From Helicobacter macacae MIT 99-5501 (GTDB lineage Bacteria; Campylobacterota; Campylobacteria; Campylobacterales; Helicobacteraceae), in contig NZ_KI669454.1 of assembly GCF_000507845.1 (NCBI RefSeq), positions 1,528,746-1,592,745 on the forward strand: a stretch of DNA of 64,000 bases. The letters are read 5' to 3'. Positions 1 through 8,182 of the stretch are shown here, piece after piece. The notes under the pieces were generated by a model. That model did no database searches, was not told where the DNA came from, and saw only the letters and a list, made by a program, of their open reading frames with translations. Position 1 is the stretch's first letter, and every line of letters starts with the position of its first letter. Made by a program: the position numbers and the translations under genes.

Positions 1-308
1 TCCACGCCAATACACACAAAAATCTTAATAAATTTTCCACAAATTGTCATACTTAATGGCTTTTAAGCCCGAAGTATACAAAATGTGGATTAGATTTTAT
101 AAAAAAGTATTTTTGGATATTTGGGTTTCTTACAAAACCTAAATATCTATATTGGATTCTACTTGAGATACTTCGGCTTCTTGCAAAACCTCAGTATGAC
201 AAGAAATAAAAAACCCCCTCCCTTTGCGGAGGGGGTTTGGGGGTGGGTATCTTTTCCGTCATTGCGAGGCAGTGGCTTTAACCACAACGAAAAGCAATCC
301 ATAAACCC

Positions 309-351
309 GTCATTGCGAGAGAATTCACTTCGTTCATTCTCTCGCAATGAC
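309..351. repeat. Perfect hairpin of the GTCATTGCGAG repeat family
   Basis: The arms GTCATTGCGAGAGAAT and ATTCTCTCGCAATGAC are perfect reverse complements (16 bp) around an 11-nt centre. This is the best preserved member of the family. Others lie near 53910, 58382 and 58455, and a remnant sits inside mcrC. Similar short GTCATTGCGAG palindromes are widespread dispersed repeats in bacteria. Confidence 0.8.
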
Positions 352-563
352 GAAACTTCGTCTTATAATGACAGCGTTGTGAATTGCTAAAAAACTGCGC
401 TTCGCTTGTTTTACCACGCAAGTCTTGCGACTTGCTCGCAATGACTATGGGCATATATATGCCATACAAGCCTTGCGACTTATTCACAAAGTCCATATAC
501 TCTACAAAAACCGTTTGCACTTCCCTGCAAAATCTATCCACACTTACCTACATTAACAATTTG

Positions 564-586
564 TTTTTTTTTTTTTTTTGTAGTAT
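564..586 (+). promoter_or_regulatory. T16 tract abutting a TAGTAT -10 box
   Basis: Sixteen consecutive T (564-579) are followed by G and then TAGTAT (581-586), about 66 nt before the lipoprotein start codon. The tract fills the space normally taken by the spacer and -35 region. Length changes of such tracts tune promoters in Helicobacter (for example sabA), so transcriptional phase variation is plausible. It is inferred. Confidence 0.45.
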
Positions 587-652
587 TGCTTTTTAGGGCG
601 TTAGAGAAGCATTTGCACTTTAATTGCTCAAATACTAAAAAAGGAGCTAGTA

Positions 653-1117
653 ATGCTTAGCAAGGTTTTAAAATTCAGTGGTGCTTGCACATTTGGAATG
701 GTGTTTTTGACAGGCTGTGGGTTGTTTGGTGGTGGAGAACAGCCAAAGCCACCTTATGAGCCAAAAAAGCTAGAAGCGCAAGCTAGAGGTATCACTGTGG
801 CAAAAAGCACACCATATAATTGCAAGATTTTGGGCGAAGTAGAGGGCAAAGACAATGTAGGTGATAGAAGCGGTGCGACAAGAGAGCTGCTAAGAGAGGG
901 GGCGATAAATGACTTAAGAAACGAAGCCTCTTATGTCGCTGGCGAAGGTAAACGAGCGATGATAGCTATCACAAAAGAGGAAGTCAAATGTATAGCCACC
1001 GTAGGCAAAGCAAGGCAAAATGTGGATTGCACAAACGGCTTGCCAAATGGTGCAACAAATGGCGTGCTAGTCTCTCAAAGAATCCACGCACAAGTCTTTG
1101 ATTGTGGTGAAAAATAA
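653..1117 (+). CDS. Small lipoprotein, DUF4156-like
   Basis: A 154-residue exported lipoprotein. The N-terminus has a lysine, a hydrophobic run and the lipobox LTGC, so Cys22 should be acylated and the protein anchored in a membrane facing the periplasm. The mature part starts with a Gly/Pro linker. It then has a fold resembling YjeI/DUF4156 proteins: a VEG-type strand, an ALREGAINDLRNEA-like helix and a final strand with a conserved Cys. AAGGAG stands 6 nt before ATG. It is followed by a strong terminator, so it is monocistronic. The promoter contains a T16 tract. Its role is unknown. Confidence 0.7.
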   Translation: MLSKVLKFSGACTFGMVFLTGCGLFGGGEQPKPPYEPKKLEAQARGITVAKSTPYNCKILGEVEGKDNVGDRSGATRELLREGAINDLRNEASYVAGEGKRAMIAITKEEVKCIATVGKARQNVDCTNGLPNGATNGVLVSQRIHAQVFDCGEK

Positions 1118-1175
1118 GCAAACCGCATAGATAGTAGGCAAAAATTTACATTTTGTATATTTTTGCTATTTCTCG

Positions 1176-1230
1176 CGCCCTGCTAGAGTAGCACTCCTTA
1201 CCATAATCTAGCAGGGCGTTTCTTTTTTTT
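1176..1230 (+). terminator. Rho-independent terminator of the lipoprotein gene
   Basis: A perfect 12-bp stem, CGCCCTGCTAGA (1176-1187) with TCTAGCAGGGCG (1207-1218), has a 19-nt loop and is followed directly by TTTCTTTTTTTT. Confidence 0.9.
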
Positions 1231-1393
1231 CTTATACTTTCTTTGACATATTTTTTAATTTCTCCACTTTTTTATCTCTCCACTTGCCAAAGCCCTGCCA
1301 AACTTAAAAATCTAAAACCCATAATTTTCCTAAATCTATCCCACCGCTTCGCTAATTTATCTTCCCCACACACTACCCACACATAAAAAGATT

Positions 1394-3553
1394 TTACTCA
1401 CTAGCATTTGTATCCCACCAAATCTGCGGGCTTAAGTCATAGCGCGGGTGGATTTTTGGCATTGAGATATTGTGCCAAAACGCCACCCTAAAGTTTGGCA
1501 AATAATAATGAGGCACGACAAAGTCCCCCCACAAAAGCACCCTATCAAGCGCGTGAGTAGAGAGAATCTGCGCTTCTCTATGCGGAGCTGCTATCACGCG
1601 CTCTATGAGGCAGTCTACCACTTCTAGCCCTACCCCACTATAATTCCTACTGCCTACCATACTCGCACTCTCTTTGCTCCAAAAATACCTCTGCTCATTG
1701 CCCGGGAAAAGGCTCTGCCCGATAATCCCCACAATCATTTCATAATCAAAATTTTTCACTCGATTGGCGTATTGACTAGAATCTATTTTTTGGATTTGCA
1801 TTTGTATGCCAAGCAGTTTTAGATTTCGCCCATATCGCACAGCTAGTCGCTCAAAAGCAGGATTATCTAGAAGTAGCGTGAAACGCAATGGCTTGCCACT
1901 TTTAGAGTCAAGCAGCACTCCATTTTTCATCACAAATCCCGCTTCTTCTAGCAAATCTCGCGCTTTTTTTAGATTTTCTCTCTCTTGTAAGATATGGCTT
2001 GGCACTTGGCTTTTGGGGGATTGATTTTGCTCTGCTTGTCGCGCAAGATTTTGCGCACTTTTTTGCTCGCCATTTTTAGCTTGAGATTGCCCACCATTTT
2101 GCGTTAGATTTTGCCCTTGCACTCCTCCGTTTATGCTAGTCGCGTCAAAATCTGCATTCGTGCTAGGTATCACATAAGGAGTGTCAAACATATTTTTTAG
2201 TCGCGTTTTTGAGATTTCGCCCCTGCTATCACACTGCTTGATAAGCTCGGATTCTGCCTTGCTTGGCAAAGGTGGGCTAGCAAAAATCGAGTGATTAAAG
2301 TAGCTTGTCGTGCGCTCGTATTGAGAAAAAAACAAATTTAGATTACTCCACTCGAAGTTAAACGCATAAATAAACGCCCTACGCACAAGCGGATTTGCAA
2401 ACACCTCCTTGCGCGTATTCATAAAAAACCCCTGCATACCGCTAGGTAAGCTATGAGGAAATGCCTTTAGGCTAAATTGCTTAGAATCCAACGCCTTGCT
2501 TTTATACCCCCTAGCCCACACCTTTGCCGCACTCTCCACACGCCAATCATACTTATGGCTCAAAAACGCCTGCAACGCCACCGCATCATCTCTGTAATAC
2601 TCAAAAACAAGCGTATCAAAATTGAACTGCCCTACCCTGCTTGGCAAGTCTTTTGCCCAATAGTTTTTGTTTCGCTCATATATGATTTTTTTGCCTACTT
2701 CGTAGGATTTCACCGAGTATGGTCCGCTTCCTAGCGGGATTTGCAGAGGATTTTCCCCAAATGTGTTTTTGCCATTTTTGACATAAAAATGCTTTGGTAG
2801 CACACTTAGCTGCCCCAAAATCAGTGGTAGCTCCTTGTTTTGCGTGGTTTTAAAAACAAACTCCACACGATAAAAATCCAAAACCCTCACTTCCCTGACA
2901 TCTGCATAGTATTGACGATAGAGCGGACTAGCCCTGCTTATCATCATCTCAAAGCTAAACGCCACATCTTGCGCACTTACCGCTACCCCATCGGCAAACC
3001 TCGCCCTTTTGTCTATGGTAAAAATCACGCTAGAATTATCACTAGCCACAGCGACATCACTAGCGATTAGGGCGTATTGAGCATAAGGCTCGTCCATACT
3101 TTGCGCCATAAGCGTATCATAGACATTTTCTAGCCCGCTAGCAGACTCGCCCTCTATACTAAAAGGATTTAGCGAGGAGAAGCTCCCTAGTGCATAGCTT
3201 TTTAGCGTGCCACCTTTTGGGGCGTTTGGATTTACATAGCTAAAGTGCTTTAGATTTGGGTATTTTGCCCTCTCTCCTAGCGCGATATATGGCGCAGCCC
3301 TAGCAGAATCTAGCGTAAAAAAGAGGGGAAAAAAGAGGGGAAAAAGCGAGGTAAAAAGAGTTGTAAAAAGGGTGGCAAAAAATGAAGCAAACCTCCGCCC
3401 AAAAAACAAATGCGTAAAAAAAGCAAAAAATCTTTTGATATTTTTTTGCTTTGGTGGCATTGGTGGCGTTGTCGGTATTTGCAACATTGGTGGTATTGGT
3501 GGTATTGGTAGCATTGGTGGCAGTGGCATTTGGCGCGGTGTGATATGTGGCAT
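1394..3553 (-). CDS. YejA-like ABC transporter solute-binding protein (family 5)
   Basis: Periplasmic binding protein of the oligopeptide/nickel family (SBP_bac_5), closest in feel to YejA: the mature N-terminus reads ALGERAKYPNLKHFSYVNP followed by NAPKGG, typical of that group. It would deliver peptides or similar ligands to an inner-membrane ABC importer. No permease or ATPase genes are adjacent. I chose the start at 3553 because AGGAT stands 5 nt before it, giving 719 residues. This adds a proline-rich leader of about 35 residues before the hydrophobic signal, which ends in SARA-AP. A later ATG at 3460 is possible but has no ribosome-binding site. A Gln/Asn-rich insert of about 50 residues sits near the middle of the mature protein. 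Confidence 0.75.
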   Translation of the reverse strand: MPHITPRQMPLPPMLPIPPIPPMLQIPTTPPMPPKQKNIKRFFAFFTHLFFGRRFASFFATLFTTLFTSLFPLFFPLFFTLDSARAAPYIALGERAKYPNLKHFSYVNPNAPKGGTLKSYALGSFSSLNPFSIEGESASGLENVYDTLMAQSMDEPYAQYALIASDVAVASDNSSVIFTIDKRARFADGVAVSAQDVAFSFEMMISRASPLYRQYYADVREVRVLDFYRVEFVFKTTQNKELPLILGQLSVLPKHFYVKNGKNTFGENPLQIPLGSGPYSVKSYEVGKKIIYERNKNYWAKDLPSRVGQFNFDTLVFEYYRDDAVALQAFLSHKYDWRVESAAKVWARGYKSKALDSKQFSLKAFPHSLPSGMQGFFMNTRKEVFANPLVRRAFIYAFNFEWSNLNLFFSQYERTTSYFNHSIFASPPLPSKAESELIKQCDSRGEISKTRLKNMFDTPYVIPSTNADFDATSINGGVQGQNLTQNGGQSQAKNGEQKSAQNLARQAEQNQSPKSQVPSHILQERENLKKARDLLEEAGFVMKNGVLLDSKSGKPLRFTLLLDNPAFERLAVRYGRNLKLLGIQMQIQKIDSSQYANRVKNFDYEMIVGIIGQSLFPGNEQRYFWSKESASMVGSRNYSGVGLEVVDCLIERVIAAPHREAQILSTHALDRVLLWGDFVVPHYYLPNFRVAFWHNISMPKIHPRYDLSPQIWWDTNASE
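3451..3535. repeat. GGTATT/GGCATT short tandem repeat at the 5' end of the binding-protein gene
   Basis: On the + strand this stretch is a degenerate tandem of hexamers GGTATT, GGCATT and GGTAGC. On the coding strand it gives a Pro-Met/Ile/Leu-rich leader (MPLPPMLPIPPIPP). A hexamer array keeps the frame when it changes length. Confidence 0.6.
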
Positions 3554-3707
3554 TTTTATCCTATTTATTTGATATTTATATGCAAGCAAGCAAATTACAA
3601 GCAAATTTTTAACAAAATCTAGCAAATCTTTGCAAAATCTAATAGAGATATTTCGCTTGTCCTCAATATGACAACTAAAAATGAGCAAGCAGAATCTGCT
3701 ATTTGTA

Positions 3708-4160
3708 ATACTTAAGCGAAGCGAAGTATCTCAAACAAACTTCTTAAATTGTCATACTACAACTTTTTGTCATACTTAAGGGCGTAGCCCGAAGTATCTC
3801 AAAAGATTCTGCAGATAATGCAAAATCCTTTGGATATTTCGGTTTCTGCGAAACCTCAATATGACAAAGCAGGTGGGCACAATGTAGTTTCCCCCTCCAT
3901 TGTAGGTGGTGATTCTACTTATTCCCCCTCCCTTGCGAGAGACAACCTCACGAGTTCCCCCTCCCTTGCGAGAGACAACCTCACGAGTTCCCCCTCCCTT
4001 GCGAGTGGGCTAAATCCAATCAGTTCCCCCTCCCTTGCGGAGGGGGCTAGGGGGTGGGTAGATACCACCTCCGCACTTCAAGCAAGGCTGGCAACTGCTA
4101 ACGCAAAAGATACCCACCCCCAAACCCCCTCCGCAAGGGAGGGGGCTTTTAAAATCGCCA
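3708..4160. repeat. Composite repeat block fused to the 5' end of autotransporter 1
   Basis: From 3708 the block matches 54298 onward almost base for base (ACTTAAGCGAAGCGAAGT and what follows). It then runs into tandem units built on TTCCCCCTCCCTTGCGAG. From about 3960 it matches the in-gene block at 55146-55350. The two blocks are about 600 bp apart at locus 2 but are joined here, as expected after recombination across the tandem units. Confidence 0.8.
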
Positions 4161-6829
4161 ACAGCGCAAGCCAACAAACCACCCCATCCAAACCCAAACG
4201 CCTAGCACTATCACTTATCACAGCTAGTGCGCTTACAGGACTTGCACTAGACATAGCAGCGGCGCAGTGTGCTTGGAATATCGACTGGGCTCACGGAGGA
4301 GATGCCAACAATGTCGGCTATGCTGGCAAGGTTGATTGCACGGGCGTATCCAATAATATTGACCAATTCCTAAAAAACGGCGATGGGTATAACCGCCCCA
4401 CCTACTATCGCTCAAACTATTGGAATCTAAGCGGTAGCACGACTGAATCAACCATAACCACCACCTTTGATACGACTAAGTGGAACAACCCCACTTCATC
4501 TATCGCTTCTGTTAGGAATTTCAACAAGTCCAACATCTACCAAGAGGTAAATTTCAATAGCTTCAATGGTAGCAACACTTCCTTTACATTCCAAAGTGGC
4601 TCTAGCGATAGCAACCCAGACTTGAACTACAACAGAGTAAGGATAAATGTAAATAGTGGCACTAGGCTAAAAGAACTGCACCTTACAGGGCATTTCAATC
4701 AAGGCGTGGGTATAACAGGCTCTACGATAACAACCCTAGAGACAAAAACAGGGACAATATCCGCCCTAAACATAAGTGGCTCAAATATCACTAGCTATAC
4801 CAAAACTTCTGGTAATGTCAATACCCTAAACATAAGTGGCTCAAATATAAACTCATTTACCAATACCGCAGGTAACATAGGCACGCTTACCATAAGTGGC
4901 TCTACACTTCATAATGCTCTAACAGTAAATGGTGGCAACATAACCAATCTAAATATCGAGGGAGGCACTACCCTATCTAAAATAACAGGCACAGGCACAG
5001 GCACGATAAACACTCTAAGCATCGGTAATAGAAGTGGTGGATATGGTAGTGCAAATATCGCTAACTATGACTTATCATCACTCAATGTCGGCACATTGAA
5101 TCTATTCTCTGCTTCACTTACGATAAATAGTCCATCAGGCACTTGGAATCAAGCAAGTGATGCAGGGAGTAATAACCTAGAGCATATCTATGTGAAAAAT
5201 AGCACTTCTGTGGGTGTAGCTACCAACTCCGTGCGTATCACGCTAGGACAAGGAGCTAGAGTAAATGAAGTGTATTACTACAACAAAATCATCACAGGTG
5301 CTAACGTAAGCGGTGTAAATGCAAACCATGTGCAAGGTGCTCCGGGTGTAGGTATAGAGCCTACCGCTTATGGCACAGGATTCCTCCTAAGTGCTGATGT
5401 AGCCACAAGCTATGGCTCAAGCGTGTATCGCGCGCTAGCTTTGTCAAGCCTCCGCCGCAATGCTATGACGCAAAACATACTAGATACGATGACGACTAAG
5501 ACATTCCATAGCGATAGGTATTACAATCAAGAAGTAGAACTTCGCTTGCTTCAGTATGATTTATCTAGGCTGACAAATCGTAGCTCAAAATTCTCTAAGC
5601 AAACGCGCAAAAATCAAAGCAAAGTCGATAAAGTGCGTGAAAAAATGGCGAAACTAACCCTAGAGCAATCCAAAGGGCAAAATCTAGACAAAGGCTATAA
5701 TAACTTCGAGCTAATAGACCAACTAGATGCAATCTTTATCCCCTACACAGGACGCAGGGATTGGAGATTTTTCGCACTTCCTTATGCTAGCCATAGCTAT
5801 GTGGATTTGGGTGCTTCTAGTGCTATGGAATACGCAGGTGGTGCAGTATTTGGCGTGCAGCGAAACCTAAGAGCAGCTGGAATCTTTGGTGGCTATCTAG
5901 GATATGAGTTTGTAAATACTGATACCGAGCTAGTAGGCGCAGCCACTAGAGTGCAAACTCACTCTTTGCAAGCAGGGCTAAACTACTTTAAGACTTTCTC
6001 ATTTACTTCAAAGACTTGGGAAGGATTCTTGCGAGCAAATGTGAGAGGTGGGGTAGATTTACCACAATTTAACTTTAACACAGGGGTTTATAACCTTAAG
6101 CTAGAAAGCAATGAAAAAGCATCATCTATCCCTCTACTATGGAATGTCGGTGCAGAAGTCAAAGGTGGAATCACTTTCTACTACTTCAAACGCAATAGCT
6201 ACCTAAGCCCTGAAGTAAGCCTAAGCTATGATATGCTATCCACCTTTGATACTTGGCTAAACAAGCCTACTGCTTCGCTAGGTGGGACAAGCTTTATGCC
6301 ACTAGGTGCGCACGAATACTACAAAGGCTTTTATTGGCATTTGCCTCAAATCGGTGCTGCGGTGCGCTACTATAAAATGTGGGGCAATACTTTCCGCACA
6401 AACCTAAAAGCTGGTATCAAGTATAATATGCTAAATAAGCAAGACGCTACATTTAGAATCGGTGATAGCAAAGACTTCGAGGATACATCTGCGATTACTC
6501 TACCTGCAGTGTATGGAAACCTAGCATTTGACTTTATCTGGATGATAAAGAAAAACCACGAGCTAAGTTTCGGCTATGATGGACTTTTCTATGCTAGCAC
6601 ATTTGACAAAAGTAGCACTAACGCGCTAAATAATTGGTTTAACGGTGTAACCACTACGCTAAACTTCAAATACGCTTATTGGTTCGGCGGGACTGACTAT
6701 GTAACTGATAAAGACGGAAATGCAGTCTCTCGCTCCATCGCAGAGGGCAAAAAGTCCAAAAAAAGCAAGAAGTCTAAGTCTAAAAAGTCAAAGAAGTCTA
6801 AGAAAAAAGTCTACTATATCGATGGGTAA
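3818..6829 (+). CDS. Autotransporter 1 (type V secretion), probably lacking its native start
   Basis: A 1003-residue outer-membrane autotransporter as read. Residues 1-120 are translated repeat DNA (SPSLARDNLTSS units). The real export signal is the hydrophobic segment about 129-147 (LALSLITASALTGLALDI), ending AAA-Q. The passenger (about 150-540) is Ser/Thr/Asn/Gly-rich with repeats of the type LNISGSNI-SFT-T-GN, as in beta-helix passengers. A conserved linker and a barrel (about 640-960) follow, with the beta-signal TTLNFKYAYWF. A Lys/Ser tail of about 40 residues ends in VYYIDG. There is no ribosome-binding site before ATG 3818, which lies in a repeat, so expression is doubtful and it may be a silent donor. 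Its paralogue is at 55052-57903. Confidence 0.8.
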   Translation: MQNPLDISVSAKPQYDKAGGHNVVSPSIVGGDSTYSPSLARDNLTSSPSLARDNLTSSPSLASGLNPISSPSLAEGARGWVDTTSALQARLATANAKDTHPQTPSAREGAFKIANSASQQTTPSKPKRLALSLITASALTGLALDIAAAQCAWNIDWAHGGDANNVGYAGKVDCTGVSNNIDQFLKNGDGYNRPTYYRSNYWNLSGSTTESTITTTFDTTKWNNPTSSIASVRNFNKSNIYQEVNFNSFNGSNTSFTFQSGSSDSNPDLNYNRVRINVNSGTRLKELHLTGHFNQGVGITGSTITTLETKTGTISALNISGSNITSYTKTSGNVNTLNISGSNINSFTNTAGNIGTLTISGSTLHNALTVNGGNITNLNIEGGTTLSKITGTGTGTINTLSIGNRSGGYGSANIANYDLSSLNVGTLNLFSASLTINSPSGTWNQASDAGSNNLEHIYVKNSTSVGVATNSVRITLGQGARVNEVYYYNKIITGANVSGVNANHVQGAPGVGIEPTAYGTGFLLSADVATSYGSSVYRALALSSLRRNAMTQNILDTMTTKTFHSDRYYNQEVELRLLQYDLSRLTNRSSKFSKQTRKNQSKVDKVREKMAKLTLEQSKGQNLDKGYNNFELIDQLDAIFIPYTGRRDWRFFALPYASHSYVDLGASSAMEYAGGAVFGVQRNLRAAGIFGGYLGYEFVNTDTELVGAATRVQTHSLQAGLNYFKTFSFTSKTWEGFLRANVRGGVDLPQFNFNTGVYNLKLESNEKASSIPLLWNVGAEVKGGITFYYFKRNSYLSPEVSLSYDMLSTFDTWLNKPTASLGGTSFMPLGAHEYYKGFYWHLPQIGAAVRYYKMWGNTFRTNLKAGIKYNMLNKQDATFRIGDSKDFEDTSAITLPAVYGNLAFDFIWMIKKNHELSFGYDGLFYASTFDKSSTNALNNWFNGVTTTLNFKYAYWFGGTDYVTDKDGNAVSRSIAEGKKSKKSKKSKSKKSKKSKKKVYYIDG

Positions 6830-7456
6830 TGGCATTGTAGATTGAGTAAGTGAGCTTTGTATCGTGGGGTAAGGGGGCTTAATTTAGTAGCCATTTGGTA
6901 AGGGGGACTTAGTAGGTGAAAGTATTTGTCATACTTAAGGGCTTTTAAGCCCGAAGTATCTCAAAAGATTCTACTATTTGTCATACTGAGCGTAGCGAAG
7001 TATCTCAAGTAAAACAAAAAGAGATATTTCGCTTACGCTCAATATGACAAAGTAATTGGAAGCAATCTTTAAGATTCCCCCTCTCTTGCAAGTGAGGGCA
7101 AGCAAATTATTTCCCCCTCCCTTGCAAGTGGTAATCTCAAAATTCCCCCTCCATTGCTAGCGACAACCTCAAAATTCCCCCTCCCTTGCGGAGGGGGATA
7201 AAGGGGGTGGGTAACCATTTGATAAGCGAGGGGATTAGATTTACTTAGACTAAAGCACTCGCTTGTCATACTGCGACTTCTTGTCATACTGAGCGTAGCG
7301 AAGTATCTCAAAAGATTTTGCAGATAATGCAAAATCAAGTAGAGATATTTCGCTATCGCTCAATATGGCAATGAAATTGGCGACAAGACAATATGACAAA
7401 AAATGGGTAACAACACGACAATTAAAAAAGTCAGTATGGCAGTGGATTGTTGTGAT
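6830..7456. repeat. Downstream repeat block of autotransporter 1
   Basis: No gene is supported. The block contains ATACTT-GGGCTTTTAAGCCC-AAGTAT (about 6930-6960), ATACTGAGCGTAGCGAAGT elements (about 6983 and 7285), their inverted partners and several CCCCCTCCCTTGCGG units. From about 6835 to 7130 it closely matches 58031-58330 behind autotransporter 2, so gene and flanks were duplicated together. Confidence 0.8.
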
Positions 7457-7897
7457 TTAGCTAAGTAGCCTCTTATGCTCTACCTTTATGCAGCTATTTT
7501 CCTCGTAAATGATTTTTGCGTTTGTGAGAATCTCTTTTGCACGCGCATTGCTTAAGCCTAGCTGCACCCACACGCATTTTGGTTTATTCTCTAGTGTGAT
7601 GATTTCTTGTGCGATTTCTTCTAGCACTTCACTTTTGCGAAAAATATTTAGAATATCAATTTTGGCATTTTGGCTAAATGCTTCTTGCAAATTTGCATAA
7701 GCCTTTTTGCCCAAAATCTCGCCATTTGGTGGAATCTTTGGGTAGATAGGAATGACATTATAACCTTGTGCTAATAAATACTTTGCCACTGCGTTACTTG
7801 CTTTGCCCTCATCAGGGCTAAGCCCCAAAATCGCTATGTTTTTGGCACTCTTTAGCACTTCTATTTTTATGAAATCTTGTTTTTCTAAGTCTTGCAT
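7457..7897 (-). CDS. CoA-binding domain protein (YccU-like)
   Basis: A 146-residue cytoplasmic protein with one Rossmann-type CoA-binding domain. Residues 18-50 read KNIAILGLSPDEGKASNAVA, the family's nucleotide-binding loop, then GYNVIPIYPK. The C-terminal half has the strand CVWVQLGL and the end ENSCIKVEHKRL, typical of the YccU/CoA_binding_2 family. The length is normal. AAGGA precedes the start. It is a stand-alone gene; substrate and pathway are unknown. Confidence 0.85.
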   Translation of the reverse strand: MQDLEKQDFIKIEVLKSAKNIAILGLSPDEGKASNAVAKYLLAQGYNVIPIYPKIPPNGEILGKKAYANLQEAFSQNAKIDILNIFRKSEVLEEIAQEIITLENKPKCVWVQLGLSNARAKEILTNAKIIYEENSCIKVEHKRLLS

Positions 7898-8182
7898 TTT
7901 AGTTTCCTTAAAAGTCTAAATCGCCTTTTATCACTTGAATCAAAAAAGTGGTAGATTTTTATAGATGATTTGCAGATAAATGTTTTGTAGATAAACGCGT
8001 AGCAGTATTTATTATGATTTCCTTGCTGTGGATTTTTCGTGCTTGTGTAGGCGGTTTAGTTTCTCTCACTTACATTTTCCCTCCACTTCTGCGCTATACT
8101 TTTTGGCTATATTTTTTGGCTTCCCTCTAAATTTCCCCCTCCAAAAAATCTCCCCCTAGTTTCCCCCTACTCTGCTTTAAGC

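Larger units (their letters stand above)
1..652. repeat. Intergenic region filled with dispersed repeats
   Basis: No gene is supported here. The stretch holds several repeat families seen again in the window. There is a palindrome with GGCTTTTAAGCC flanked by ATACTT and AAGTAT (about 48-80). There is a GC-rich element (211-250) whose CCCCCTCC and GGAGGGGG arms can pair, followed by GGGTGGGTA. There are elements beginning GTCATTGCGAG (258-305, 309-351, and a degenerate one about 395-445). Short open frames across it are translated repeats. The last part carries the T tract and likely promoter of the lipoprotein gene at 653. Confidence 0.75.

Noticed and set aside
121..390. Open frame with PPPFAEGVWGWV-type peptide
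   Set aside because: It is translated repeat DNA. The same peptides recur in other intergenic frames (7069-7338, 53889-54263, 58490-58735) and have no ribosome-binding site.
3900..4050. Tandem TTCCCCCTCCCTTGCGAG units as a possible CRISPR array
   Set aside because: Spacers are short and themselves repeated, the units are coding, and there are no cas genes.
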